Source: Agelas oroides | Taxonomy: Eukaryota; Porifera; Demospongiae; Agelasida; Agelasidae | NCBI GenBank assembly: GCA_949130485.1 | Contig: OX422204.1 | Location: forward strand, 5,332,015 to 5,396,014 | DNA length: 64,000 nt | Reading direction: 5' to 3' | In this document: positions 35,201 through 43,600 of the stretch, in pieces | Numbering within the stretch: the first letter of the stretch is position 1 | Layout of the letters: the number at the start of each line of letters is the position of its first letter | The notes under the pieces: generated by a model | The model's database searches: none | Told to the model about the DNA's origin: nothing | Seen by the model: the letters and a program-made list of their open reading frames with translations, nothing else | Translations under genes and position numbers: made by a program

Positions 35201-37496
35201 CTCAGGATAACAGGTGAGATGGAGTGGTTAAGTACCAGTATATAGCTAAGTATGGTAATGGGCTTGGCACTGGGTGTGCTTTATTTAGAGATGCAAGCGC
35301 CCGCCAACGGTACTTGGCTTGGATTGATGGGAATTGATTAGCAATTGCAGATCTTTATTACATACATATCCTGATGATCTGCCCACCTTGCTTGTGTACA
35401 TGCAGTACTGATGGTAGCTATCACTAAGTAATGGCTACTAATGCTTTTGCAGTGTTCCATGAAAAGGTGGAGAGTGCTAGTGAGGGTCTGGTGAACAACT
35501 CTATCCTAGCATGGATAAAGTCGTATTGCCCGTGTAGAGTTATTTATCAGACACCCCCTTCCTCCTCATACTCCTGTAACCAAACTATTTGAAGTTCTAG
35601 CAAAGCTCAATTCTAATGGACCGTATAATACCAGATGGCAACTGCCAAAGTCTAAAAACATTCACTACATGGAGAGTTTTGAGCTACTCCAATCAGTTTT
35701 TGCCCTGCCATCTAAGTACATCTACACAAATCTCATCCCTAACACAACCCCCTATCGATAAATGAACAGCTTTCATACAGTGCCATACAATGTCAAAATA
35801 AAGCACACCATCATTTACAATACCATACTTTAATATTACTTATATATACTGGTACTTAACCACTCCATCTCACCTGTTATCCTGAGGATTGCTAGATGTT
35901 GTGGCCCTAGGAACCGCAGGAGTGGAATTGGAAGCCGTTGACTGAGACTGTGGCTGTTGTTGCTGCTGAACCTGGGCCAACAGGCCAGCGGCAAGAGCCG
36001 TGAGAGCTTTAGGATTGCCAGGGCCTGCCATCACAGACGAGAGCAGTGTGGCGCACCTGAACACAGCGTAGTGACGGTCAGATGGAGGCAGAGATGCAAT
36101 ACCTCAAAACGGCTAGTCTCGTCCCCAGACACCAAATTTTTCGCGCGCGCGCACCCTGCGGCCTTGTCGAAAAATAGGGTCTGGACACGTTCACTGGTAA
36201 AACTGGGGCGTAATCATACAAGCGTATTGGCATGTTGTCGCACCAATCAGATTGCTCAGGTAAAGTAAATTGCGTTATGCGTCATCACAAATAGCCAGCT
36301 TGCAAATTTTTTGGCGCCAAAGCAAACGCTGCTGGTAGCTGATAATGTGATTAACACCTACAATTACCCAATTTACTGACCGCCATATGTAAACATGCCC
36401 CAGTTTTCGTAGTGAAAGTGTCCAGACCCTATTTTTCGACGAGTCCGCAGGGCGCGCGCGAAAAATTTGGTCTGGGGACGAGACTACAAAATGGCGGGTT
36501 AAAACCAGAAAGTGGGCATGGCTTAATTAGGTGGTCACATGACGTCATTAACTTTGCACGTGCACGATACACACAGGCCTACGATTTAGTAAATCGTGCC
36601 TACGATTTAGTAAATCGTGCTCACTATTTAGTAAACCGTGCCTACGATTTAGTAAATCGTGCTCACGATTTAGTAAATCGAGCCTACGATTTAGTAAATC
36701 GTAGGCACGATTTACTAAATCGTGCTCACGATTTAGTAAATCGTGCCGACGATTTAGTAAATCGTGCCTACGATTTAGTAAATCGTGCTCACGATTTAGT
36801 AAATCGTGCCGACGATTTAGTAAATCGTGCCTACGATTTAGTAAATCGTGCCTACGATTTAGTAAATCGTGCCTACGATTTAGTAAATCGTGCCTACGAT
36901 TTAGTAAATCGTGCCGACGATTTAGTTGCAATGATTTAGTAAATCGTAGTGACGATTTAGTAAATTGTAGTGACGCTTTAGTAAATCGTAGTGACGATTT
37001 AGTAAATCGCAGTGACGATTTAGTAAATCGTAAGTAATCTAGCGTGCAAATTTTCCAGCTCCATTTTGGCACAAACGGCGCCCCATAGTAAAGTGGGACC
37101 GCACTGTTGCGATGGAAACTTCGGTTGCATGGGAGGAGGCTTGGGAAAGAGGGTACCTTGCGCAAGACTGGCAAACCACTTGTGTCAAGAGCTGAGCACC
37201 TTGCATCCCCCCAGACTAGGGACAGTGTATTTGGACAAGGGCTGATTGATTATATTAACTTTACCGGTGTCAGTGTTCTGCAACACTTTGGTGCGTAGTA
37301 AGCCGATTGTTTCATCTTTGATGACGAAGGGAGACGACTGCTGAGCGTATAAACTTTGCAGGAGTGGCATAAGCTGAAAGAGAACACCCATCAGCGTCAC
37401 TGCAAGACACAGCAGGACAATAGACCTCCAGTGCACGCTGAGTGGCGTCGCCACCGACCACCCCTGCTTTGTAACCAACTTCTCTTCTTTGCCCAT
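20239..37496 (-). CDS. Membrane-anchored aldose 1-epimerase-like protein, 3 exons
   Basis: Exons 37265-37496, 29910-30091 and 20239-20994 join in phase (donors GTAAAG and GTGAGT; acceptors TTTTTGTACAG and TTCATTTCCAG), giving 1170 bases or 389 residues. Exon 1 encodes a cytosolic start (MGKEEKLVTKQGW) and one membrane helix at about residues 25-47 (SIVLLCLAVTLMGVLFQLM), so a type II topology is likely. Exons 2-3 form the galactose-mutarotase fold: LLIPWANRI, NALHG, VGWHPYF with the presumed acid His, and AVAIEPMSAMADAYN with the presumed base Glu, ending in SFGVYVE. The family interconverts alpha and beta anomers of aldoses. The catalytic set looks intact, so it is probably functional; the substrate and the reason for a membrane anchor are unknown. 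Introns of 7.2 and 8.9 kb are full of transposons. The start lies 132 bp from the divergent death-domain gene. Confidence 0.88.
21440..21815 (+). repeat. Dispersed repeat, copy 1 (relative of 27735-28122)
   Basis: Shares in order CGTGGTTACG, GTGTTGATTCATT, GAGTTCAGGCAATGATAGTT, AAAAGTTGGC and GCAAACTTCGAA with the TTAA-flanked element at 27716-28324. Its own ends are not identifiable. Confidence 0.7.
21955..22110. repeat. Palindromic tandem repeat
   Basis: Diverged units of about 36 bases around AGATTGCGCACATGTGTTAC and GCAATCTCGAGATTG, many self-complementary. Confidence 0.6.
22130..23009. other. Stretch without a supported gene (intronic)
   Basis: Within the second intron of the epimerase-like gene. 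No domain-bearing frame. Confidence 0.45.
23010..23817. mobile_element. 808-bp element with 137-bp inverted arms
   Basis: Arms 23010-23146 and 23681-23817 are near-perfect inverted copies (AAGTCACAAAAAAGTTTTCT at the outer end, GCATAGTTGGCAAAATGGCA at the inner end). The loop contains the 9-bp-TSD element at 23309-23503. No clear target duplication. A related inverted piece (TTGAAGTGAAATCGTCAATC) lies at about 23957-23993. Confidence 0.8.
23309..23503. mobile_element. 195-bp foldback MITE, 9-bp TSD
   Basis: Ends TAGTCTTGCAAGCCAGACCC / GGGTCTGGCTTGTGAGACTA with further pairing inward (GATCGCTTTCAGTAT). A perfect duplication GTCTTGAAT lies at 23300-23308 and 23504-23512. Same family as 8584-10210, 33402-33830 and 36114-36486. 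Confidence 0.85.
23994..24600. other. Stretch without a supported gene (intronic)
   Basis: The overlapping short frames on both strands have no domain. An A/T-rich tail (ACAATAAAATTTGAAATTG) near 24513 could be a retroposon 3' end. Confidence 0.4.
24639..25040 (-). CDS. Tandem-repeat basic protein (20-residue units)
   Basis: From ATG 25040 the frame reads MSARNERRTSRTTCETKG and then about five units of the type SSHTRYWEDPEKGRAASRV, encoded by 60-bp DNA repeats at about 24650-24960. Aromatic, DPE and KxRA positions are conserved between units, which favours this strand over the two open frames opposite. From memory, similar repeat blocks open long proteins in sponge genomes, some linked to transposons. 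The frame ends at 24639, so this may be the N-terminal exon only. It lies in an intron of the epimerase-like gene on the same strand. Function unknown. Confidence 0.5.
   Translation of the reverse strand: MSARNERRTSRTTCETKGEKRQASRNNYWKDPEKHRASSRASSHACYWKDPETKRASSHTRCWEDPETKRASSRASSHTRYWEDPEKGRAASRVSSHTRYWEDPEKGRAASCVSSHSSYWRNPDKKKGSSSYD
25080..25754. other. Stretch without a supported gene (intronic)
   Basis: CpG-containing and lacking repeats. It may be promoter-like DNA for the tandem-repeat ORF, but nothing decisive is visible. Confidence 0.35.
25768..26021. repeat. 54-bp tandem repeat, about 5 copies
   Basis: Unit GCTAGGCAGGCAGCAAGGTA, ACCTGCTGGCGACAGGAG, ACGACTACACATAAGA. Copies are nearly identical, so amplification is recent. 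Confidence 0.95.
26437..27067. mobile_element. 631-bp TAGCCTCG-type element with captured exon
   Basis: TIRs TAGCCTCGTACCCAGGCTCT / AGAGCCTGGGTACGAGGCTA. The flanks (ACTTGATAT and ACTTCATCG) agree at only 6 of 9 positions, so the duplication is uncertain. The inside carries a minus-strand exon with a perfect donor (26586-26801). Confidence 0.75.
26586..26801 (-). CDS. Captured or transposon-borne first exon, unknown protein
   Basis: ATG at 26801 opens MTNGNTSYHTDLPGSSR, passes a charged stretch (SRRRELEGEEERTTEK), and ends in phase 0 at GCG/GTAAGT. It is 72 codons. No domain is recognised and no later exon was found inside the element, so the product is probably truncated. It is enclosed by TIRs of a Mutator-like element, in the manner of gene-fragment capture. 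Confidence 0.45.
27716..28324. mobile_element. 609-bp TTAA-flanked element
   Basis: TTAA lies on both sides (27712-27715 and 28325-28328). Short terminal inverted repeats (CCCTTTAACCCCGA versus CCCATTACACCCGA, 11 of 14) fit piggyBac-type ends. The same CCCTTTAACC start follows TTAA near 26159. Near the right end a 20-base unit GGGCGCATTTGGCCGCTATC occurs twice. Confidence 0.65.
28515..28720. mobile_element. Pogo-type MITE, one clear end
   Basis: Begins TACAGTCGAACCTCCCATAA, with CGGAC repeats inside (AGCGGACAA). The right terminus is eroded. Confidence 0.5.
28920..29315 (-). CDS. HIRAN-domain protein, single-exon ORF
   Basis: ATG 29315 to stop 28920, 131 residues, uninterrupted. Key segments: SYIRGYHAYMELWTP, LKREPTNVADRNAVAV, VVGHVPFNVTPRIS and VNRGAGYGLEIPC. 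The REPxNxxDxxAVAV..VGHVP pattern is the HIRAN signature, a small beta-barrel known from HLTF/Rad5 that binds DNA 3' ends. Stand-alone HIRAN ORFs are common in cnidarian and sponge genomes, often near mobile DNA. It sits inside the second intron of the epimerase-like gene on the same strand and stops 13 bp short of a TIR element at 29328. Intactness suggests recent mobility or selection; either is inference. Confidence 0.75.
   Translation of the reverse strand: MASQVVAESLEVLHINSYIRGYHAYMELWTPVRDEMLILKREPTNVADRNAVAVFREDQVVGHVPFNVTPRISLLLKRDINKAFAKVVGEKVNRGAGYGLEIPCIYHLYGPKPYIDKMKELVDSRTASGLV
29328..29687. mobile_element. 360-bp TIR element
   Basis: GGGGCGTTCACAAACAGGTT at the left and the inverted form of GGGGGCCTTCACAAACAGGT at the right. 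Pairing continues through ACACTTAAC. No certain target duplication. Confidence 0.7.
29775..29873. mobile_element. 99-bp pogo-type MITE
   Basis: CAATTGAACCTCCGA at the left and TCGGAGGTTCGACTG at the right, with TA on both sides, as in Tc1/mariner-pogo insertions. It ends 36 bp from the donor site of the epimerase-like gene's exon 2. Confidence 0.75.
30501..30604. repeat. 104-bp palindrome
   Basis: AATAGTTATATCCCTCCCTG pairs with CAGGGAGGGATATAACTATT, and ACACATTGGTGTCGGGC with GCCCGACACCAATGTGC. An almost perfect hairpin. Confidence 0.85.
30607..30686. repeat. 80-bp palindrome
   Basis: ATAACCTGTTACCTAGGCAA and GATGTTGCCTGGGTAATGGG form the arms. Directly adjacent to the preceding palindrome. 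Confidence 0.75.
30761..31194. repeat. 62-bp direct repeats flanking an inserted hairpin region
   Basis: ATACACAAAATAATATGGTC through ACATACAGTGTGGAGAAA is present at 30761-30822 and 31133-31194. Between them lie GC-richer DNA with CCGTGCAATATC hairpins and a TTATTACAC...GTGTAATAA stem at about 31071-31126. Confidence 0.8.
31559..33180. mobile_element. 1.6-kb foldback with TCTTATAAGA arrays
   Basis: Ends CCCTTATGCAAAAAGT and, inverted, CCCTTATGGAAATAGT. Each arm (about 31575-31805 and 32975-33160) is packed with the palindrome TCTTATAAGA and variants. The middle has no ORF with a domain; it includes the half MITE at 32820-32935. Confidence 0.65.
33402..33830. mobile_element. 429-bp foldback MITE, 9-bp TSD
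   Basis: Long near-perfect arms starting TAGCCTCGTTCCCAAGCCTT, pairing through the CCAGTTTTTGATC and AACGGAGGG segments. A perfect duplication GCTTCCACC lies at 33393-33401 and 33831-33839. No ORF. Confidence 0.9.
34455..34912. repeat. Palindrome array, left arm
   Basis: About 25 units of 18 bp, each containing CGATTTACTAAATCG, a palindrome about a central base. Spacers vary (TAGGCA, TGAGCA, TCACTA). An irregular unit TCATTGCAACTAAATTG marks the same position in the right-arm array. Confidence 0.95.
35072..35213 (+). pseudogene. First-exon copy in left foldback arm, frameshifted
   Basis: It begins MAGPGNPKALTALAAGLLAQ, then lacks 16 bases relative to the right-arm copy, which shifts the frame. 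The donor CAG/GTGAGA is kept. Confidence 0.65.
35250..35845. other. Central loop of the large foldback
   Basis: Unique to the loop. Short frames such as FELLQSVFALPSKYIYTNLI near 35680 suggest a decayed coding exon, but the family is not recognised. Confidence 0.4.
35874..36031 (-). CDS. First exon of unknown protein, right foldback arm
   Basis: ATG 36031: MAGPGNPKALTALAAGLLAQ, a Gln-rich run (VQQQQQPQSQ), then PRATTSSNPQD up to a donor CAG/GTGAGA. Small first exons like this are found in both arms, each reading toward the loop. It may be the transposon's own gene or a captured host exon. No later exon is recognised. Confidence 0.45.
36114..36486. mobile_element. 373-bp foldback MITE, 9-bp TSD, empty site known
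   Basis: Arms TAGTCTCGTCCCCAGACACC... / GGTCTGGGGACGAGACTA. Flanks CAAAACGGC (36105-36113) and CAAAATGGC (36487-36495) differ at one base. The left foldback arm near 34993-35010 has a single uninterrupted copy of this target, in inverse orientation. Confidence 0.92.
36577..37032. repeat. Palindrome array, right arm
   Basis: About 25 units of 18 bp with CGATTTAGTAAATCG. Inverted copy of the left-arm array, including its irregular TTAGTTGCAATGA unit. Confidence 0.95.
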
Positions 37497-37628
37497 GACT
37501 GTCGGTATTAAATAACTAGCAAGTGGGGTTGGTCAACAGTTATTAAAATGTCCGGAAGTGGTCATGCATATTAGCACAAGAATGACATCGCAGCTTTCAG
37601 TTTGTTGTTGGGTTGCATTCGAATAAGC
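37497..37628. promoter_or_regulatory. Bidirectional promoter region
   Basis: Only 132 bp separate the divergent start codons of the epimerase-like gene (37496, minus) and the death-domain gene (37629, plus). No TATA box is obvious. Shared promoter activity is inferred from spacing alone. Confidence 0.55.
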
Positions 37629-40559
37629 ATGGCTATTGTGGAAGGGAGTTTGAAAATGTTCGAGGATGTCAGGGGCTGGATGGAGACCCCTGTCGAGAGC
37701 GACGACTTGCTAGGTCTGGGGAAGATTCCGTATTCTGTTGTCCAGCTGGGTTTGTGCCTTGGTATCGAGTACAGGGACGTCTATGAGATCGACCACAACT
37801 ACAGGTGTGTACTGTTCGCACACTACTGTGTGTATACAAACACATTATTATTGAAATTATGTGATGCAGAAGAAAATTGTTATAATTGACTCCCAACTCT
37901 CGGGCCGTAATGACCTAATGATGTTTCGCATATATATCGAGCGGGTCTTTCGAAGACTTGATGAGTTCATAAATGTTAGTTTACATGTGATCATGCGCAC
38001 GTACCTCAAATTAGTATGGTGCAAAACAATGGCAAGTGCCTCCAGCTGAGAATGAGCCTGAAAACAAGTGCCTAAAACAGAGTTTCCTCAACATTCTCGA
38101 TGAGAGCATTCATGATAGACTCTCACAAAATTAATATTGATGCTTTCTGGGAGAAACACTTTGATGTGAAGTGTGGTCACTTTTAATAGTATGCCAGTGC
38201 ATGCTTACCGAATCATAATTATATTTCTGACTTGAGCGATTTGTGAAACATAACATCAAGTTGATCTCGCCTTATTTTGCTTTGATGAGCAGTTTGGTCA
38301 TTATCCCAGTGCATGCCTACTGAATCATATTTCTGACCTGAGCAATCCGTGAAACGTAAAATCAAGTTGATCTCGCCATAATTTTGCTGTAGTTTGCACT
38401 GTTAGTGAAAGCACTTCTTATTTGACACATTGCGCATACATGTGCTATTGTAGTCTGCAAAAGTTATATTTAGCCTGGGACTATGCATCATGTGCTCATA
38501 GTTTACTTTCATGCTGAACGGCTGGTAAGGATAAAGTAGTAACTTCAAGTATCTGCTTAGCTGCCATCAGGACAAGCTGCAGTTTCTCAAGATAGTTATG
38601 GCCCATCATGCTGAACAAGGATGGATACACACGCCACAATTTAAGGATCCCCAACATAATTCAAATTTAGTACCCCATATTATTTCTTTCACTGGTTGGA
38701 ATTCTGCGCTTTCTCCATCTGGGCAGCCTTGCCTCTTTCCAGAGTACAATTATAATGCTTTGGTCTAACTCTTTGTGGGATATACCAAAAGAAACTCAGC
38801 CAGGTTTCATACTCGAGTATCATTCATTCTGTGGTTGTGGGATACCGTACATTCTTGACTTGTCTCCTGGCTTTGGCTTGTCTCATGACTTTTTCTACAT
38901 CTGCTTTTCCCGTGTGTTTCCTCTTAGATCCCTCATCTTGTTCTCTGCTGCATCGCTCTTAAGCTCATCTTTCTGACTTAGAATCTTAGAGATCGTTGAC
39001 TATGAAAGTTCAGTTTGGGACACCTTCTCTGAAGCAAGCTAAACAATCTCAAGCTTGTGACTCAGCGACAAATCCTTACACTTATGCTGACAACTCATCG
39101 TAGCACTGGTTGTTTCAAACAGCCTTCTACAATCAGCCTACAGACTGGTGTTCTCATCACACATGGTTGCTCACATGACTACTGTATGATAATACGCGGT
39201 CAAGAAACCAAATTTGAGCACATTTTTACTAATGATATGACACTACTCGTTATGACATTAATCAAGTTTCAAGGTATAGAAAATGGTTTTGGGTTTAATC
39301 TTTTTGTGATAAAATCAAAGTTTGTCTCGCGTTAATTTTGCTTTGATGAGCAGTTTGGTCATTATGCCAGTGCATGCCTTCTGAATCATATTTCTGACCT
39401 GAGCAATCCGTGAAACGTAAAATCAAGTTGATCTCGCCATAATTTTGCTGCAGTTTGCATTGTTAGTGAAGCACAATCACTTCCTGACCCTGTATATCAG
39501 ACACAGGATATGACATTACACGGTAGTGAGTTTTGAAGTATATGGGTTTAATCATTTTATGATAATAGACAGGATAAGCGGTATGATATTAAGTGGGCTC
39601 CACTGTACTACCTCTCAGGATTGTGGGCATCCTAGAGTGCAGTTCATAAAATGATTGGATTCTGAAGGTTAAAGATATGACTTGTTTGTCTTGGGTGTTG
39701 AGACTACTTTCATCTTAGATGGTTTTTGGTATGGTTCTACTTCCTATTCGTGTGACTGTAATAGGGTATGTGAACAGCTGGTTTCCTCCATCTCTACCCA
39801 AATACAGGCAACGTAGGCAATTTAGATGGTATCTAAAGTGTTTCTTTTTAGTGTGTATACTGTCAAAGTCTCCAGACAGAAAGTCTCCATATGGGTATGA
39901 GACTGGGAGTGAAAATGGTCACGCCCATCCTTAGTTCTGGGCATGACCATTGTGTGGGGAAGATGGTCACACCCATCCTTAGTTCTGGGCATGACCATTG
40001 TGTGGGGAAGATGGTCACACCCATCCTTAGTTCTGGGCATGACCATTGTGTGGGGAAGGAGATGGGTAGTACATTGCACAGGGTAAGTGCCACCTCTATT
40101 GAGGTTTGAATAACTCAGCTCTACCTTGTTATTCTGATGTGTCTGCAAGAGCTTAATCTTTGCATTCCACTCTCAGTTGTGCAAACATAACATTCACTGG
40201 TGTTTTTCTTTTTTTTCTTTTTCTGTGTGCACATTATCTAAAGTCCCTCATTCCTCCTCATTATCTCAGGGAGCACTATGAGAAGACACTGCACCTGCTG
40301 CAGCTATGGCGTTACAGGAGTGGTCAGCGAGAGGCGACGTGGTGGCGTCTGGTCTGCTGCTTGGAGAGACTGCAGGATACGCAGATTTTGGAGGATGTGA
40401 AGAGATACCTTACGGAGAAGGAGGAACGAGCAAAGTGTCGAGTTACAGGTAGGTTTGGATCTTGTTTTGGTGGGAGGGGTTAGAACATGGTATGGTCCTC
40501 CTCTATAATCAGCTTACACACAACATTGTAGTTCACAAAGACCATTATCTATCTATCTG

Positions 40560-40614
<55 letters not shown>

Positions 40615-43600
40615 CTCTCTCTATATATATATATATATCTTCACCAGTATATTTATAGATTTGACTTGCCAGTTTTAATTTTCTCTATATACAGGAATGG
40701 ATGTGTTCGTGAAGTATACTAGTGAGCTGTACCAAATGGAGAGGGTTAGTTACATGTTTGGTAGTGTGTGTGCTCCATTGTATAGCAGCATCTCCAGTTT
40801 CTTGTATACTATTCTCCCAATGAGCCTTTCACAGTCTCTTCCCACCTCTCCACACACCCCCACCACACACACCACATACCCATCCACTACCCCCCTTTTC
40901 CAATGGGTCCCTTCTACTAGTCTTGCCCCTTGAAATGATTGTGCTCGAAGTACAGCACAGTAGTTTTTGCATTGCATAGTAAAGTGTTTCCCAGTTTCCT
41001 CTGTTAAGTTTGCAATAATTTTTGTCAGACACATGTTTGAGATCCGATTGGCTAGTTACAGGTGTGGCGGCAAGCTCCATGTGCACTGTCTGGCCACAGC
41101 AATGAAAAGTTGCTTCCCCCAGCGCTGTAAAATATTGGCACTTGCTGAACAAATTAACTCGCTTAGACCAGACCTGCAAGGGCCACTTTGGGAGTGAGTG
41201 TTGTCAAGACATACATACCACCTGTTTTGAGGTGAAAGCTCTTCTGCTGCTGTCTCACATGGCAACATGGTTTAAAACGTGGCTGACTGTCACTCCTGTG
41301 TTTATAACTGCCCTAGTGAAAGCCACTGTGGGGGTTGTAGCGCGCAGAGTACTTACATGTAGTGAGAGTGACTTAGAAGCATGGCAAAGGTAGCTTTCCC
41401 ATGACATGTTGCAGGAAGCCAGTGAAATGACTCTAGAATTCCTTTGTACATGATTGAAGGCTTTCCTGGTCATCAGCTCTTGCCATCTGTTGTAGTATGT
41501 TGAGAGGTTGGTGATCTCTAAACTGTACATATCCCCAGGGTTGATAGCCACGCCCACTCTCACCTCCACAAGCATGGCCTTCACAGAGTAGAGACTGCAG
41601 TCTAGGTTACTGCTTATGTTTTTGACATTGGGAAGGTCATTCCATATTTGGTGGTGTATATGAAATGGTACAGAAATAGTTTTGTTTTCAGAGGTCAACA
41701 TGAATACACAACTTGAAGGGATAAACCAGGATACTAGTCATTGGACTATGAGCTATTAAACCAAAAGCCAACCATATTTAGGAGTAACTGAAGCCTGTCA
41801 TGTGGAACTGAGGTGTGCCTTAAACACCTATAAATGTTGGTGTTGAGAGCACGTGACTGTCCTCTCTCCTATATACAAATACCCCACTGTTGGTGTTGAG
41901 AGCACGTGACTGTCCTCTCTCCTATATACAAATACCCCACTGTTGGTGTTGAGAGCACGTGACTGTCCTCTCTCCTATATACAAATACCCCACTGTTGGT
42001 GTTAGAGCACATGACTGTCCTCTCTCCTATATACAAATACCCCACTGTTGGTGTTGAGAGCACATGACTGTCCTCTCTCCTATATGCAAATACACCACTG
42101 TTGGTGTTAGAGCACGTGACTGTCCTCTCTCCTATATACAAATACACCACTGTTGGTGTTGAGAGCACATGACTGTCCTCTCCTATATACAAATACACCA
42201 CTGTTGGTGTTGAGAGCATGTGACTGTCCTCTCCTATATACAAATACACCACTGTTGGTGTTGAGAGCACATGACTGTCCTCTCCTATATACAAATACCC
42301 CACTGTTGGTGTTGAGAGCACATGACTGTCCTCTCTCCTATATGCAAATACCCCACTGTTGGTGTTGAGAGCACATGACTGTCCTCTCTCCTATATGCAA
42401 ATACACCACTGTTGGTGTTGAGAGCACGTGACTGTCCTCTCTCCTATATGCAAATACACCACTGTTGATTTCAGTTCTCTTTGAACAAGGAAACACTTGA
42501 TAGTCACTCACTTCCTTGAAGTGGTACATTCCTTAAAGTGGCTCAAGCGAGTGCTTCTGATGTGGTATATTCCTTAAAGTGGCTCGAGCAAGTGCTTCTG
42601 ATGTGGTATATTCCTTAAAGTGGCTCAAGCGAGTGCTTCTGATGTTGATGTCTGTGTTGTGGTCTGAACTACATACTTGAGTGCATGATGTTTTGGCCTG
42701 TGGGAAAGTTGTTGGTTTGCATGTCGTTTGTTTTTGCAACTAGAGGATCGTGTAAAGTTTAGGCTTCCTCAATGACTTGTTTACATCCTCAGTAGCTGAG
42801 TGACTCTTTGTTTCTGCTAATATTTGCCTTATATGGCAGTGAGTGAAGAGTTCTGCAACGGATATCTGGTCTTCTTCAGCCTCCTCATGTCTTCAGTTTG
42901 GCAGAAGCCATCTCCTCACACTGATTTACGACTGTTAGCTAGAGACCCACTATCTTCCAATGACTCTACAATGGAAGGTGCCACCTTACTTTGGAAATTG
43001 TGAACAAACGTACACTTTATCATGTTGCACAACCATAATAGTTTATCCCAATTGTTGGTTGGCTCTGTTTCACAGGAAAAAGCACATCATAGTGGTACTA
43101 GTTGAGCGCAGGATATTGCAAGGGTGAGCTTCCCTACTGCAGGACTGTACAGATGGGCCCTTGTCTCATTCCCAGGCCTCTCTGGCTCCAGTTTTTGATT
43201 GCTTGCGGTATTCTGGAAGCGATCAAACATTGGAGGCAGCAAGGGGATCAAGGCTAATGGACTCCACCTACATACATAGCTGCTTGTAATGCAAAGCACT
43301 TAGTCATTACTTCAGGTCTGTCTAGATTAAATAGAGCCCACCTTCGTAGGTCTGCTATGAAAAGAAGCAAATGTGGGGGGACTCTTTCCTGTGGTAAATG
43401 AATTAACAATAAGAGAAATCTTGCAGTGTAGTTTACATTCCATTTGTGAGGCAGGAAACTGTAGTTGACCTAAAGTAGAACTTATTCCCCCATGTAAGTG
43501 TACTGCTGGTTGGATTATATCTCACATGACTCTGACTGAGTATACGTATCTATCATTCTGAGTCATCATGAACACTTTAGATTATATACTTTGATTAAGT

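Larger units (their letters stand above)
34345..37155. mobile_element. 2.8-kb foldback with palindrome arrays and duplicated exon
   Basis: Arms of roughly 0.85 kb, well matched between 34400-35235 and 35850-37086, face each other around a unique centre of about 0.6 kb. Outer ends read TAGCCTCTTTCCCAGG and (inverted) TACCCTCTTTCCCAAG, like the TAGCCTCGTTCCCAG family; no target duplication is seen. Each arm has an array of a perfect 15-base palindrome and one copy of a short first exon. The right arm is interrupted by the 373-bp element at 36114-36486. The whole structure lies in intron 1 of the epimerase-like gene. Confidence 0.8.

Noticed and set aside
34455-37032. CRISPR-like appearance of regularly spaced palindromes
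   Set aside because: Spacers are 2-6 bases and not unique; no cas genes; the DNA is a spliced animal genome.
37602-37628. Upstream in-frame start for the death-domain gene at 37602
   Set aside because: That codon is TTG. The first ATG in frame is 37629.
40967-41197. Frame with CGGKLHVHCLATAMKSC, suggestive of a zinc-binding motif
   Set aside because: Too few matching Cys/His positions. Exons 3 and 4 of the death-domain gene already join in phase without it, and an overlapping minus-strand frame is equally open.
41255-41701. 148-codon minus-strand frame (VEVRVGVAINPGDMYSLEI)
   Set aside because: Longest unexplained frame in that intron, but no recognisable domain or splice partner. Left unannotated rather than guessed.
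41838-42529. Open frames through the 53-bp minisatellite on both strands
   Set aside because: Repeat translation only. The frames on the two strands are mutually incompatible and there is no domain.
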